Assembly: GCA_904419035.1 (NCBI GenBank)
Contig: CAJFQL010000007.1
Coordinates: forward strand, 1-64,000
Source of the DNA: Heritagella caecorum
GTDB taxonomy: Bacteria > Bacillota > Clostridia > Oscillospirales > Acutalibacteraceae
DNA length: 64,000 nt
Reading direction: 5' to 3'
Part shown: positions 41,075 through 49,312 of the stretch, piece after piece
How positions within the stretch are numbered: the first letter of the stretch is position 1
Layout of the letters: every line of letters begins with the position of its first letter
Position numbers and translations under genes: made by a program
The notes under the pieces: generated by a model
Database searches by the model: none
Told to the model about the DNA's origin: nothing
What the model saw: only the letters and a program-made list of their open reading frames with translations

Positions 41075-41739
41075 GCGCCCACTTTCTCACGAATAATCCC
41101 CAATAGGGCCTGTACGCTTTCATCGAGATCCATGCCGCTGGTGTCCAGCAATACGGCGTCGGGGGCCGGTTTCATCGGCGCCACGGCCCGGTGGGCATCC
41201 TGGTAGTCCCGCTCTTCCACGTCCCGGAGCACTTCTTCATACGGCTGGGGCGTGCCTTTCTGTTCCAGTTCCAGGCAGCGCCGCCGCGCCCGCACAGCGC
41301 TGGAGGCGGTGAGGAATACTTTCACCTGGGCGTTAGGCAGCACCACGGTGCCGATGTCACGCCCGTCCATAATGACCGAATTGGTTTTGGCCATCTGCTG
41401 CTGCAGAGAGAGCAGGTGGGCCCGCACCGCCGGTACGGCCGACACGGCGGACGCCGCCAGGCTGATTTCCGGCGTGCGGATAAACCCGGTCACATCGTCG
41501 TCCCCACAGTACACATGCTGGCCGTCCTGCTCAAAGCGCAGGGTCACATCCACCCCGGTCACAGCGGCCGCGACAGCCGCAGCGTCGGAAAGATCGACGC
41601 CCTGTTTTTTCAGGGTATATCCAATGGCACGGTACATAGCGCCCGTGTCCACATATACGTATCCAAGTTCCTTAGCGGCCCGGCGGGCCACCGTGCTCTT
41701 GCCCGCTCCGGCGGGCCCATCAATCGCAACGGCAATCAT
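41071..41739 (-). CDS. cmk: Cytidylate kinase
   Basis: 222 residues from the ATG at 41739, 9 bases after GGAGG. The P-loop is AIDGPAGAGKST, followed by YVDTGAMYRAI, the CMP-binding region GRDIGTVVLPNAQVKVFLTASS (key part GRDIGTVV), and ERDYQDAHRAVAPMKPAPDA. It phosphorylates CMP and dCMP, supplying CDP for nucleotides and for CDP-diacylglycerol, which fits the neighbouring acyltransferases. Confidence 0.96.
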   Translation of the reverse strand: MIAVAIDGPAGAGKSTVARRAAKELGYVYVDTGAMYRAIGYTLKKQGVDLSDAAAVAAAVTGVDVTLRFEQDGQHVYCGDDDVTGFIRTPEISLAASAVSAVPAVRAHLLSLQQQMAKTNSVIMDGRDIGTVVLPNAQVKVFLTASSAVRARRRCLELEQKGTPQPYEEVLRDVEERDYQDAHRAVAPMKPAPDAVLLDTSGMDLDESVQALLGIIREKVGA

Positions 41740-41790
41740 TTGTCTCATCCTCCAGTTTTTCACATTCTCCCCATCAAACGGGGTATCTCC

Positions 41791-43044
41791 CTATCGAATT
41801 TCGCCGGTTTCGGCGGCACTTTCGCCGGCCAGGCGGCCGGTGGAAAAGGCAATTTGTAAATTATAGCCGCCGGTGTAGGCATCCACATTCAGCATTTCAC
41901 CGGCCGCAAATAGATTGTCCCATTTTTTTACCTGCATACGGCGGGGGTCGATCTCCCCAAGGTCAATGCCCCCGGCTGTGACGATGGCTTCTTCCAGCGG
42001 GCGGAAGCCTTCCACGGAAAAGCACAGGTCTTTGACCGTATGCCCGAGCTTTTGCCTTTCCTCCCGGGTGACATCACAGCACCGCTTTTCCGGCGCCAAA
42101 CCGCTGCGGCGCAAGGCCACCGGGATTAGGCTGTGCGGCAGCAGGGACACAAGGCTATTGTGCAGGGATTTTTGGTTACCTTCCTTCAAATCCCGCTGCA
42201 GCCGCAAATCAAGCTTTTCCGCCGTCAGGCCCGGTTTTGTGTCGATATGGCACACATACCGGCCCGGTTCCATGGGGCGCATGTGGGCGCTGGCGCTGAG
42301 CACCAGGGGCCCGGACAGCCCAAAATGGGTAAATAATAATTCACCCAGTTCTTCGAACACTTTTTTCCCTTTGCGGGTTTCGTCGGTAACCGTCAGCGTA
42401 CAGTTGCGCAGGGATAAGCCCATCATGGCCGGGCAATCCGGGCCCTCCACCACCAGCGGCACCAGGCTGGGCATAAGCGGCCGGGTTTTGATCCCCAGGG
42501 CCTGGAACAGCCGGTTCCCGTCGCCGGTACTGCCGGTGCCGGGGTACGATGCGCCGCCCACGGCAACAATCACAGCTTCGGCGGGCAAAAAGGTGCCGTC
42601 GTACAGCGTGACCCCCGTGACCCGGGTGCCTTCGGTTTTCAGCGCTTTGACCCGGGCGTTCAGGCGCACCTGCACCCCTGCTGCCTGCAGGGCTTTTGTA
42701 AGGGCATCGACAATATCCTGGGCTTTATCGGAACACGGGAACACCCTACGGCCCCGCTCGGTTTTCAGCGGCACACCCTGGTGCTCGAAAAAGGCCATCA
42801 CGTCCCCGGGGGTAAAGCGCATCAGGGCGCCATACAGGAATTTCCCATTGCCCGGTACGGCGCGGATCACCGCTTCCGGTTCACAATCATTGCACACATT
42901 GCACCGGCCCTTGCCGGTGATGCGCAGTTTTTTCCCCAGCCGGTCATTGCGCTCCAGTAGCGTAACCTTCGCCCCGGCTCCGGCGGCCGAAAGCGCCGCC
43001 ATCATGCCGGCCGGCCCGCCGCCGATCACTATGATCTGTGTCAT
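41791..43044 (-). CDS. HI0933/YhiN-family FAD-dependent flavoprotein
   Basis: 417 residues from the ATG at 43044, which overlaps the RpiR stop (ATGA). The FAD-binding motif is IIVIGGGPAGMMAALSAAGAG, and KLRITGKGRCNVCND and VGGASYPGTGSTGDGN are family hallmarks, as is the end AGEMLNVDAYTGGYNLQIAFSTG. These proteins occur widely as predicted NAD(P)/FAD oxidoreductases of unproven function. The gene is second in the operon with cmk, plsC and ispH/rpsA, a common clostridial order. Confidence 0.93.
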   Translation of the reverse strand: MTQIIVIGGGPAGMMAALSAAGAGAKVTLLERNDRLGKKLRITGKGRCNVCNDCEPEAVIRAVPGNGKFLYGALMRFTPGDVMAFFEHQGVPLKTERGRRVFPCSDKAQDIVDALTKALQAAGVQVRLNARVKALKTEGTRVTGVTLYDGTFLPAEAVIVAVGGASYPGTGSTGDGNRLFQALGIKTRPLMPSLVPLVVEGPDCPAMMGLSLRNCTLTVTDETRKGKKVFEELGELLFTHFGLSGPLVLSASAHMRPMEPGRYVCHIDTKPGLTAEKLDLRLQRDLKEGNQKSLHNSLVSLLPHSLIPVALRRSGLAPEKRCCDVTREERQKLGHTVKDLCFSVEGFRPLEEAIVTAGGIDLGEIDPRRMQVKKWDNLFAAGEMLNVDAYTGGYNLQIAFSTGRLAGESAAETGEIR

Positions 43045-43925
43045 CCGATGGTATCGATCCCCTTTTCGTCCACTTTTTCGTACACGCCGTAGTCGTCCCA
43101 AATGCGTTCCAGGTTTTGCAGGTTTTCGTGCACTTCGTCCTTTTTCTTAATGGCCACCGTGACGATAAACGCGTTGATCACGCTCAAAGGCGCCACCAGC
43201 GAATCGACGATGGACGCAATATCGCTGCGGGCCCGCAACAGGTACGTGGCCGCTTCGGCCATAGGCGACAGGGCACTGTCGGTAATGGCCACGGTGGAAG
43301 CCCCCCGGTCGGACGCAAAGCGCATGGCTTTGACGGCTTTGCGGGAATACCGGGGGAAACTGATGCCGATGACGGCGTCTTCCGGCGACAGGTGGATCAT
43401 CTGTTCAAAAATTTCCGCCTCGCTGGTGGAATTGATCAGCTGCACGCTGTCGAACAGCAATTTAAAATAATACGCCAGGAAATTCGCCAGCGGTAGGGAG
43501 CTGCGCGCCCCCAGGATATACACATGGCGGGCGTTTACCACCGCATCGGCCGCCCGGTAGAATTCATCTTTGGAAATTTCGTCCAATGTCCGGCGGATCA
43601 TATCGATGTCCTGGTTCATCACCGCTTCCAGCAGTTTGCGTTCGGGGATATTGCCTGCGGTAATTTCCAGCCGCTGCACCGTTGTGAGCCGGCTGCGGAT
43701 CATTTCCTGCATGGCTTGCTGCAGGCCGGGGTACCCGTTATACCCGATTTCGGTGGCAAAACGTACCACGGTGGATTCACTTACGCCCACGGTGGCCCCC
43801 AGCTTCGACGCTGTCATGAACGCCACTTTGTCGTAGTGTTCCTCGATATACCGGGCGATCAATTTTTGCCCCTTGGAAAAGCTATGCATATGATCGTGAA
43901 TGCGTTGGATCAGTTGGTTATTCAC
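43041..43925 (-). CDS. MurR/RpiR-family transcriptional regulator
   Basis: 294 residues from a GTG start at 43925. The N-terminal RpiR helix-turn-helix (SKGQKLIARYIEEHYDKVAFMTASKLGATVGVSESTVVRFATEIGY, key part GVSESTVVRFATEIGYNGYP) is followed by a sugar-phosphate-binding SIS domain (VYILGARSSLPLANFLAYYF, IGISFPRYSRKAVKAM). It probably senses a phosphorylated sugar. Being first in an operon with housekeeping genes is a common clostridial arrangement, and its target may be elsewhere. Confidence 0.92.
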   Translation of the reverse strand: MNNQLIQRIHDHMHSFSKGQKLIARYIEEHYDKVAFMTASKLGATVGVSESTVVRFATEIGYNGYPGLQQAMQEMIRSRLTTVQRLEITAGNIPERKLLEAVMNQDIDMIRRTLDEISKDEFYRAADAVVNARHVYILGARSSLPLANFLAYYFKLLFDSVQLINSTSEAEIFEQMIHLSPEDAVIGISFPRYSRKAVKAMRFASDRGASTVAITDSALSPMAEAATYLLRARSDIASIVDSLVAPLSVINAFIVTVAIKKKDEVHENLQNLERIWDDYGVYEKVDEKGIDTIG

Positions 43926-44031
43926 AGCTTTTCTCTCACCCTCTCTTTACTTAAAATCGCTGTGGCTCTCCCCGTTGCCCCCTACTAAGAGCAAGCGGGC
44001 CGACGTTCGGCGCACAGCTTCTATCTTACTC

Positions 44032-44060
44032 ATCTTAAAACGAAATCCTGCAAAAAGCAA
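44032..44060 (-). promoter_or_regulatory. Probable promoter of the rpiR-ispH/rpsA operon
   Basis: TTGCTT (44055-44060), a 17-bp spacer and TAAGAT (44032-44037) on the minus strand, about 105 bases before the GTG start. Confidence 0.55.
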
Positions 44061-44111
44061 GAGAAAAAGGCAAATCCCCCCCGGTTTTTTGCAGGAATCA
44101 AAAAAAATTAT

Positions 44112-44678
44112 TCATTTTCCACGGGTCAGACGCTGCACCACCGGGTGCAGCCGCCGCCAGTAAAGGAACGCTAACCCGGACAGGGCCCGGTCATACACAA
44201 AGAAAACGGCGTTGCAAAGCAGGAACATGAGCGGCGCCGCCCACAGCAGCACATTTTGGCTCGAGAGGATGCCCGGCATGGAAGACAAATCCAGCTGGAA
44301 GATAAACAGGCACACCACGATGTAAAGCGCCAGCGCCGCGTTGAAGACAAGGTACTTGAGCCCCCACACCACCGCGCGGCGGCGCTTTTTTTCCAAAGTA
44401 AATTTGAGTGCCGGATAATACCCGAAAAACAGGGTAAACAACGCCCAGGCCTGCTGGTCCGCCGTGATGAAAAACGACAGCACGGCCACAACGCCATAGG
44501 TGATCCCGGCCCAGGAAGGGCTGATTTCGATCATCACCGATAAGAGCAGCACGCCGCTCAGGGCCGGTAGTGCCAGCGTGCCCATGGGGAACAGGCCCGT
44601 CAAAGCCAGCAACACCAGGCTCAGGGCCGCCACCAGGCCGCCAAACGCTACTTTGGTGCTTTTTTGCGTATTCTGCAA
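44112..44678 (-). CDS. Multi-pass membrane protein, unrecognised (resembles an ECF S component)
   Basis: 188 residues from a TTG start at 44678, after AAGGGGGC. Five or six hydrophobic helices fill the protein, with a basic loop (LEKKRRRAVVWG) and a basic end. The N-terminus STKVAFGGLVAALSLVLLALTGLFP resembles substrate-specific S components of ECF transporters, but I cannot name a substrate. It follows the DnaJ/TPR gene by 16 bases. Confidence 0.7.
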   Translation of the reverse strand: MQNTQKSTKVAFGGLVAALSLVLLALTGLFPMGTLALPALSGVLLLSVMIEISPSWAGITYGVVAVLSFFITADQQAWALFTLFFGYYPALKFTLEKKRRRAVVWGLKYLVFNAALALYIVVCLFIFQLDLSSMPGILSSQNVLLWAAPLMFLLCNAVFFVYDRALSGLAFLYWRRLHPVVQRLTRGK

Positions 44679-44694
44679 CGCCCCCGCCCCCTTT

Positions 44695-45348
44695 TTAGCA
44701 GCACGGGATTAGGTCGCCGCCCATGCATTCGCAGCAGCAGTCGGCAATCATCAACGACGAACACACATCGCAGGCGCTGCACCCGCCGTTCATGGTATCG
44801 GTCTGGGGGTTATACCCGCCATACTGGCCGTACCGCTGGCCGGTGATCTGGTTGAACGCCGCCCGGTATTCCGGGTTGCCCGGGTCCATTTGGCACGCCC
44901 GGGAAAAATGGTTGGTGGCTTCGTCCAGCCAGCCGCGCTTATACAGCACGGTACCCTTCAGGAAGTACCATTCCGCGTTGCGGGAATCGGTGGGCACCCC
45001 GTTGAGGATCTGTTCCGCGTCGGCAATGCGCCCGGAAGCAATCAGGCTGCGCACATCGCCAAAACCGGTGCTGGTCTGGTACGCGCCGCCCCAGTAGCCG
45101 TTATAGGCCTGCTGCTGCGCGCCGCCAGTGGGACCGGCATTCCCCCGTTTGCGGGCCGCTTTGCGCTCGCTGGTAATCTGGTCGTAGGCTTCGTTGACTT
45201 CTTTCATTTTTTCGCTGGCCAGATCCGCAATGGGGCTGCCGGCATAGTTATCCGGGTGGTACTTTTTCGCCAGCGCCCGGTACGCCTCTTTTATTTCGTC
45301 ATCCGTGGCATTGGGGGATACGCCCAAAACTCTGTAGGGATCATTCAT
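44695..45348 (-). CDS. DnaJ-domain protein with TPR-like repeats and a Cys-rich tail
   Basis: 217 residues from the ATG at 45348, which overlaps the DUF5685 stop (ATGA). Residues 1-65 form a J domain with the HPD motif (KKYHPDNYAG), which stimulates an Hsp70 ATPase. Residues ~110-175 look like one or two TPR-type helical hairpins (GRIADAEQILNGVP, GWLDEATNHFSRACQMDPGNPEYRAAF). The last 30 residues contain ten Cys (CSACDVCSS, DCCCECMGG, CC at the very end), possibly metal- or redox-binding. It is not the general DnaJ chaperone, which has a different architecture. Confidence 0.88.
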   Translation of the reverse strand: MNDPYRVLGVSPNATDDEIKEAYRALAKKYHPDNYAGSPIADLASEKMKEVNEAYDQITSERKAARKRGNAGPTGGAQQQAYNGYWGGAYQTSTGFGDVRSLIASGRIADAEQILNGVPTDSRNAEWYFLKGTVLYKRGWLDEATNHFSRACQMDPGNPEYRAAFNQITGQRYGQYGGYNPQTDTMNGGCSACDVCSSLMIADCCCECMGGDLIPCC

Positions 45349-46253
45349 TTGATTTTCGTTCCTTTCCGGTAAGTGTGGGTAAACAAAACGGACCGCTGGG
45401 TAAAGGGCAGTCCCAAACACACAATATTCTGCACCACGGGGGCAAACGCCTGCAACGGCATGAGCGACAGCGCCGCCTGGATGCGGGCCGTGTTCATATT
45501 TTGCAGCTCGTTGATCGAAGTTGCCACCCGTTTTTCTTCCTCCGGCGGCAGTTTGCCCGGCGGGAAAGGGCCATATTTTTTCACAAACACATTAAAATCG
45601 CCTTTTTGCCGGTCCTCTTCAAAATCGTCCCCGGCATCCATCAGGTACACCCAGCGCCCCAAAAAATAGCCAAATTCTTCCAAAATTCGCCGCTGGGTTT
45701 CATCCCGGGCCGCCCGGCCAAACACATATTGCAGGAGCTTTGCCGTAGGGTCCGCGCATTCGTCGGGCAAAGGCGTTTCCTTTTGCTCGGCGGCGCGCTG
45801 GGCGTCGGTCATCTGCCTGGCCATGGCCGCCAGTTCGGGTTCATCGGCCGCCGCTTTTTTGCGCGCCCGGCGGGTAATCAGCAGCAAAAAACGGCTGCGA
45901 AGCCGCCCGAAAAGATGGGGCGCATCCAGGCTGTCATCCCGGATCTTTTCCCCCATGAGCAGCACCGAAAGTGCCGCCGCAAAACGGAACGCTTCGTCCT
46001 GCCCCTGCATATGCCCGCATTTTTTCAGCGGGTTCACGGCACAGCGCTGCCGGCAAAACACACAGTCGTTTTCTTTGGCCTGCAGCCCGATGGCAATAAG
46101 CAGCCAAAACGTACAGTCATAGCTCAGCGTCATACGGCTCAGGGCCCCGTACCGCCACCCCAAATGGCGGCATAGCGCACAGTACACGGCTTTATAGGAT
46201 TCAAATTCGCGTACTTTCAGTTCCGCTTGAAAGGGTCGGATATAACCGAACAT
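45345..46253 (-). CDS. DUF5685-family protein
   Basis: 302 residues from the ATG at 46253, 8 bases after AAAGGA; the extension to 46367 has no ribosome site. It begins MFGYIRPFQAELKVREFESYKAVYCALCRHLG, which defines the family, and has further Cys in CVFCRQRC and KKC. A late Asp-rich motif, LMDAGDDFEEDRQKGDFN, and the helical character resemble the second aspartate-rich motif of squalene/phytoene-synthase-like folds. That is an impression, not a family assignment. It is first in the operon with the DnaJ/TPR and membrane protein genes. Confidence 0.8.
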   Translation of the reverse strand: MFGYIRPFQAELKVREFESYKAVYCALCRHLGWRYGALSRMTLSYDCTFWLLIAIGLQAKENDCVFCRQRCAVNPLKKCGHMQGQDEAFRFAAALSVLLMGEKIRDDSLDAPHLFGRLRSRFLLLITRRARKKAAADEPELAAMARQMTDAQRAAEQKETPLPDECADPTAKLLQYVFGRAARDETQRRILEEFGYFLGRWVYLMDAGDDFEEDRQKGDFNVFVKKYGPFPPGKLPPEEEKRVATSINELQNMNTARIQAALSLMPLQAFAPVVQNIVCLGLPFTQRSVLFTHTYRKGTKIK

Positions 46254-46404
46254 CCAAAAAATCCTTTCCGGGGCTTTGGCCCCATGGTGGTATTCCACGC
46301 CTAATTTTACCCCACTTCGCAAAAACTTCGGTGAATAGATTGTAAATTTTCCTATCCGGGCTGACAAAAAAGCGAAGGCCTTTTACGATACGGTTCCTTT
46401 TACC

Positions 46405-46436
46405 AAAAAAGCCGCCCCATTTTGGACGGCTTTTTT
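46405..46436. terminator. Terminator of uvrBA
   Basis: GCCGTCC-type stem (GCCGCCC at 46411-46416 region with GACGGC) flanked by A6 and T6; active on the minus strand after uvrA. Confidence 0.85.
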
Positions 46437-46444
46437 CCCTTTGG

Positions 46445-49282
46445 TCAGTCGGTCTTCGCGGCCGGCAGCATCTTTTTCAGGTACTGCCCCGTATAAGAAG
46501 CGGGCACCTGGGCCACCTGTTCCGGCGTGCCGCAGGCCACCACCGTGCCGCCGCCGTCGCCCCCTTCGGGCCCCAGGTCAATGAGATAATCGGCGGTTTT
46601 GATCAGATCGAGGTTGTGTTCGATCACAATCACGGAGTTGCCCGCATCCACCAGTTTTTGCAGCACATCGATCAGGCGGTGCACGTCGGCAATGTGCAGC
46701 CCGGTGGTGGGTTCATCTAAGATATACACCGTGCGGCCCGTGGCCCGGCGGCTCAGTTCCGTGGCGAGCTTCACCCGCTGCGCTTCGCCCCCGGACAATG
46801 TGGTGGCGGGCTGGCCGATTTTCACATACCCCAGCCCCACTTCGCACAGCGTGTCGAGCTTGCGGGCAATGCGGGGAATGGACGAGAAGAACTGGGCCCC
46901 CTCTTCGATGGTCATATCCAGCACGTCGCTGATATTTTTGCCCTTATATTTCACTTCCAAGGTTTCGCGGTTATAGCGCTTGCCTTTGCACACGTCGCAG
47001 GGCACATACACATCGGGCAAAAAGTGCATTTCGATTTTCACAATGCCGTCGCCTTCGCAGGCTTCGCACCGGCCGCCTTTGACGTTGAACGAAAAGCGCC
47101 CGCTGGTAAAGCCGTGCATTTTCGCTTCCTGGGTGGAAGCAAATAAGGAACGGATGTCGGTGAACACCCCGGTGTAGGTGGCCGGGTTGCTGCGGGGGGT
47201 GCGGCCGATGGGCGACTGGTTGATCTGGATCACCTTATCGAGGTTTTCCAGGCCCTTAATCGCCTTGTGGGCGCCGGGGTGAGTGTGGGCGCGGTTGAGT
47301 TCCGCCGCCAGTTTTTTATACAGGATTTCGTTAATCAGCGACGATTTGCCCGACCCCGACACGCCGGTGACGCACACCAGTTCCCCCAGAGGGATTTTCA
47401 CATCGATATTCTTCAGGTTATTCTGTTTGGCCCCGAGAATATGCAAAAACTTGCCGTTGCCCTGCCGGCGTTTTTGCGGGATGGGCACGCAGCGTTCCCC
47501 GGAGAGGTACTGCCCGGTGATGGATTCCTTGCACGCCAAAATCCCCTTGGCCGGTCCGTTATACACCACTTCCCCGCCGTGTACCCCGGCCCCGGGCCCG
47601 ATGTCCACAATGTGGTCCGCGCGGAGCATGGTCTCTTCGTCGTGTTCCACCACCAAGACGGTGTTGCCCATATCCCGCAGGTTTTGCAGGGTATTGAGCA
47701 GTTTGCCGTTATCCCGCTGGTGCAGGCCGATGCTGGGTTCGTCCAGGATATACAGCACGCCCGTGAGCGCCGAACCGATTTGGGTGGCCAGCCGGATGCG
47801 CTGGCTTTCCCCGCCGGACAGGGTGCTGGCCGCCCGGGACAGGGTCAGGTATTCCAGCCCCACATTGCGCAAAAAGCCCAGCCGGGCGCGGATTTCCTTT
47901 AAAATCGCGGCGGCAATCATCTGTTCCCGGGGGGTGAGCGTGAGGGTATCAAGGAACGAAAGGGCATCGATGACGCTCATATCGCAGAATTCCGCGATAT
48001 TGATGCCCCCCACCGTCACCGCCAGGCTCTCTTTCGATAGGCGCTGGCCGTGGCAGCTGTCGCAGGGGACGGCGTTCATATACGTTTCGATTTCTTCCTT
48101 GATCCAGTTGGACTGGGTTTCGCGGAAACGGCGTTCCAAGTTGGGGATGATGCCCTCAAAGGGCGTTTCGTACACCCCGTGGCCGTACTCGCTGCGGCGC
48201 GACACTTTGATTTTTTCCCCTTTGGTGCCATAGAGCAAAATGTCGATGATGTTGTCGGGCAGCTCGTCCACCGGCACATCCAGCGAAAAGCCGTAGTGCT
48301 TCGCTAGCGCTTCCATATACATGGCGGCGATGGTGCTGCCCTCCATGGCCCAGCCGCCGCCTTTTAACGCGCCTTTGCGGATGGACAGGGTGCGGTCGGG
48401 GATGATCAGATCGGGGTCAATGCGCATGAACACCCCCAGCCCCGTGCATTTGGGGCAGGCCCCGGCGGGGTTATTGAATGAAAACATGCGGGGCGACAGT
48501 TCTTCGATGCTCACGCCGTGTTCCGGGCAGGCATAATTTTGGGAAAACAGCATATCTTCCCCGTTTACGACGCTGACAATCATAATCCCCCCGGTGAGGG
48601 AACCGGCGGTTTCCAGCGAATCGCTCAGGCGGGAGCGGATGTCCTCCCGGATGACCAGCCGGTCGACGATGATTTCGATATTGTGTTTTTTGTTCTTTTC
48701 GGGTTTGATCGTTTCGGACAGGTCATACAAAATCCCGTCCACCCGCACCCGGGCATAGCCGCTTTTGCGGGCCGCTTCCAGTTCCTTTTGGTGTTCGCCT
48801 TTGCGGCCCCGCACCACCGGGGCCATGACCAGTATGCGGGTCTTTTCCGGCAGGGCCATGACCTGGTCGACGATCTGGTCAATGGTCTGCTGGCGGATTT
48901 CCCGGCCGCACACGGGGCAATGGGGCACCCCGATGCGGGCGTATAACAGCCGCAGATAGTCGTAAATTTCCGTTACGGTCCCCACCGTAGACCGGGGGTT
49001 TTTGGACGTGGTTTTCTGGTCGATGGAAATCGCCGGGGACAGCCCGGAAATTTCGTCCACATCGGGTTTATCCATCTGCCCCAGGAACATGCGGGCGTAG
49101 GACGACAGGGATTCCACATACCGGCGCTGGCCCTCGGCGTAAATGGTATCGAACGCCAGGGACGATTTGCCCGACCCCGACAGCCCGGTGAGCACCACCA
49201 GCTCGTTGCGGGGGATGTCCAGGTCGATATTTTTCAGGTTATGCACCCGCGCGCCGCGGATGCGAATCGTTTTTTGCTCCAT
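46445..49282 (-). CDS. uvrA: Excinuclease ABC subunit A
   Basis: 945 residues, full length. Two ABC ATPase modules: Walker A GLSGSGKSSLAFDT and GVSGSGKSSLINE, signatures TLSGGESQRIRLATQIGS and TLSGGEAQRVKLATEL, Walker B ILDEPSIGLHQRD and ILDEPTTGLH. Zinc-binding Cys sets are CPVCG, CPKCTG, CDSCHG and the C-terminal CEACEGDG...CDVCKG. It finds bulky DNA lesions and loads UvrB. It follows uvrB by 30 bases under SOS control. Confidence 0.98.
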   Translation of the reverse strand: MEQKTIRIRGARVHNLKNIDLDIPRNELVVLTGLSGSGKSSLAFDTIYAEGQRRYVESLSSYARMFLGQMDKPDVDEISGLSPAISIDQKTTSKNPRSTVGTVTEIYDYLRLLYARIGVPHCPVCGREIRQQTIDQIVDQVMALPEKTRILVMAPVVRGRKGEHQKELEAARKSGYARVRVDGILYDLSETIKPEKNKKHNIEIIVDRLVIREDIRSRLSDSLETAGSLTGGIMIVSVVNGEDMLFSQNYACPEHGVSIEELSPRMFSFNNPAGACPKCTGLGVFMRIDPDLIIPDRTLSIRKGALKGGGWAMEGSTIAAMYMEALAKHYGFSLDVPVDELPDNIIDILLYGTKGEKIKVSRRSEYGHGVYETPFEGIIPNLERRFRETQSNWIKEEIETYMNAVPCDSCHGQRLSKESLAVTVGGINIAEFCDMSVIDALSFLDTLTLTPREQMIAAAILKEIRARLGFLRNVGLEYLTLSRAASTLSGGESQRIRLATQIGSALTGVLYILDEPSIGLHQRDNGKLLNTLQNLRDMGNTVLVVEHDEETMLRADHIVDIGPGAGVHGGEVVYNGPAKGILACKESITGQYLSGERCVPIPQKRRQGNGKFLHILGAKQNNLKNIDVKIPLGELVCVTGVSGSGKSSLINEILYKKLAAELNRAHTHPGAHKAIKGLENLDKVIQINQSPIGRTPRSNPATYTGVFTDIRSLFASTQEAKMHGFTSGRFSFNVKGGRCEACEGDGIVKIEMHFLPDVYVPCDVCKGKRYNRETLEVKYKGKNISDVLDMTIEEGAQFFSSIPRIARKLDTLCEVGLGYVKIGQPATTLSGGEAQRVKLATELSRRATGRTVYILDEPTTGLHIADVHRLIDVLQKLVDAGNSVIVIEHNLDLIKTADYLIDLGPEGGDGGGTVVACGTPEQVAQVPASYTGQYLKKMLPAAKTD

Positions 49283-49312
49283 AGCTCCGTTTCCTTTCCT
49301 GCCCGGAAGGGG

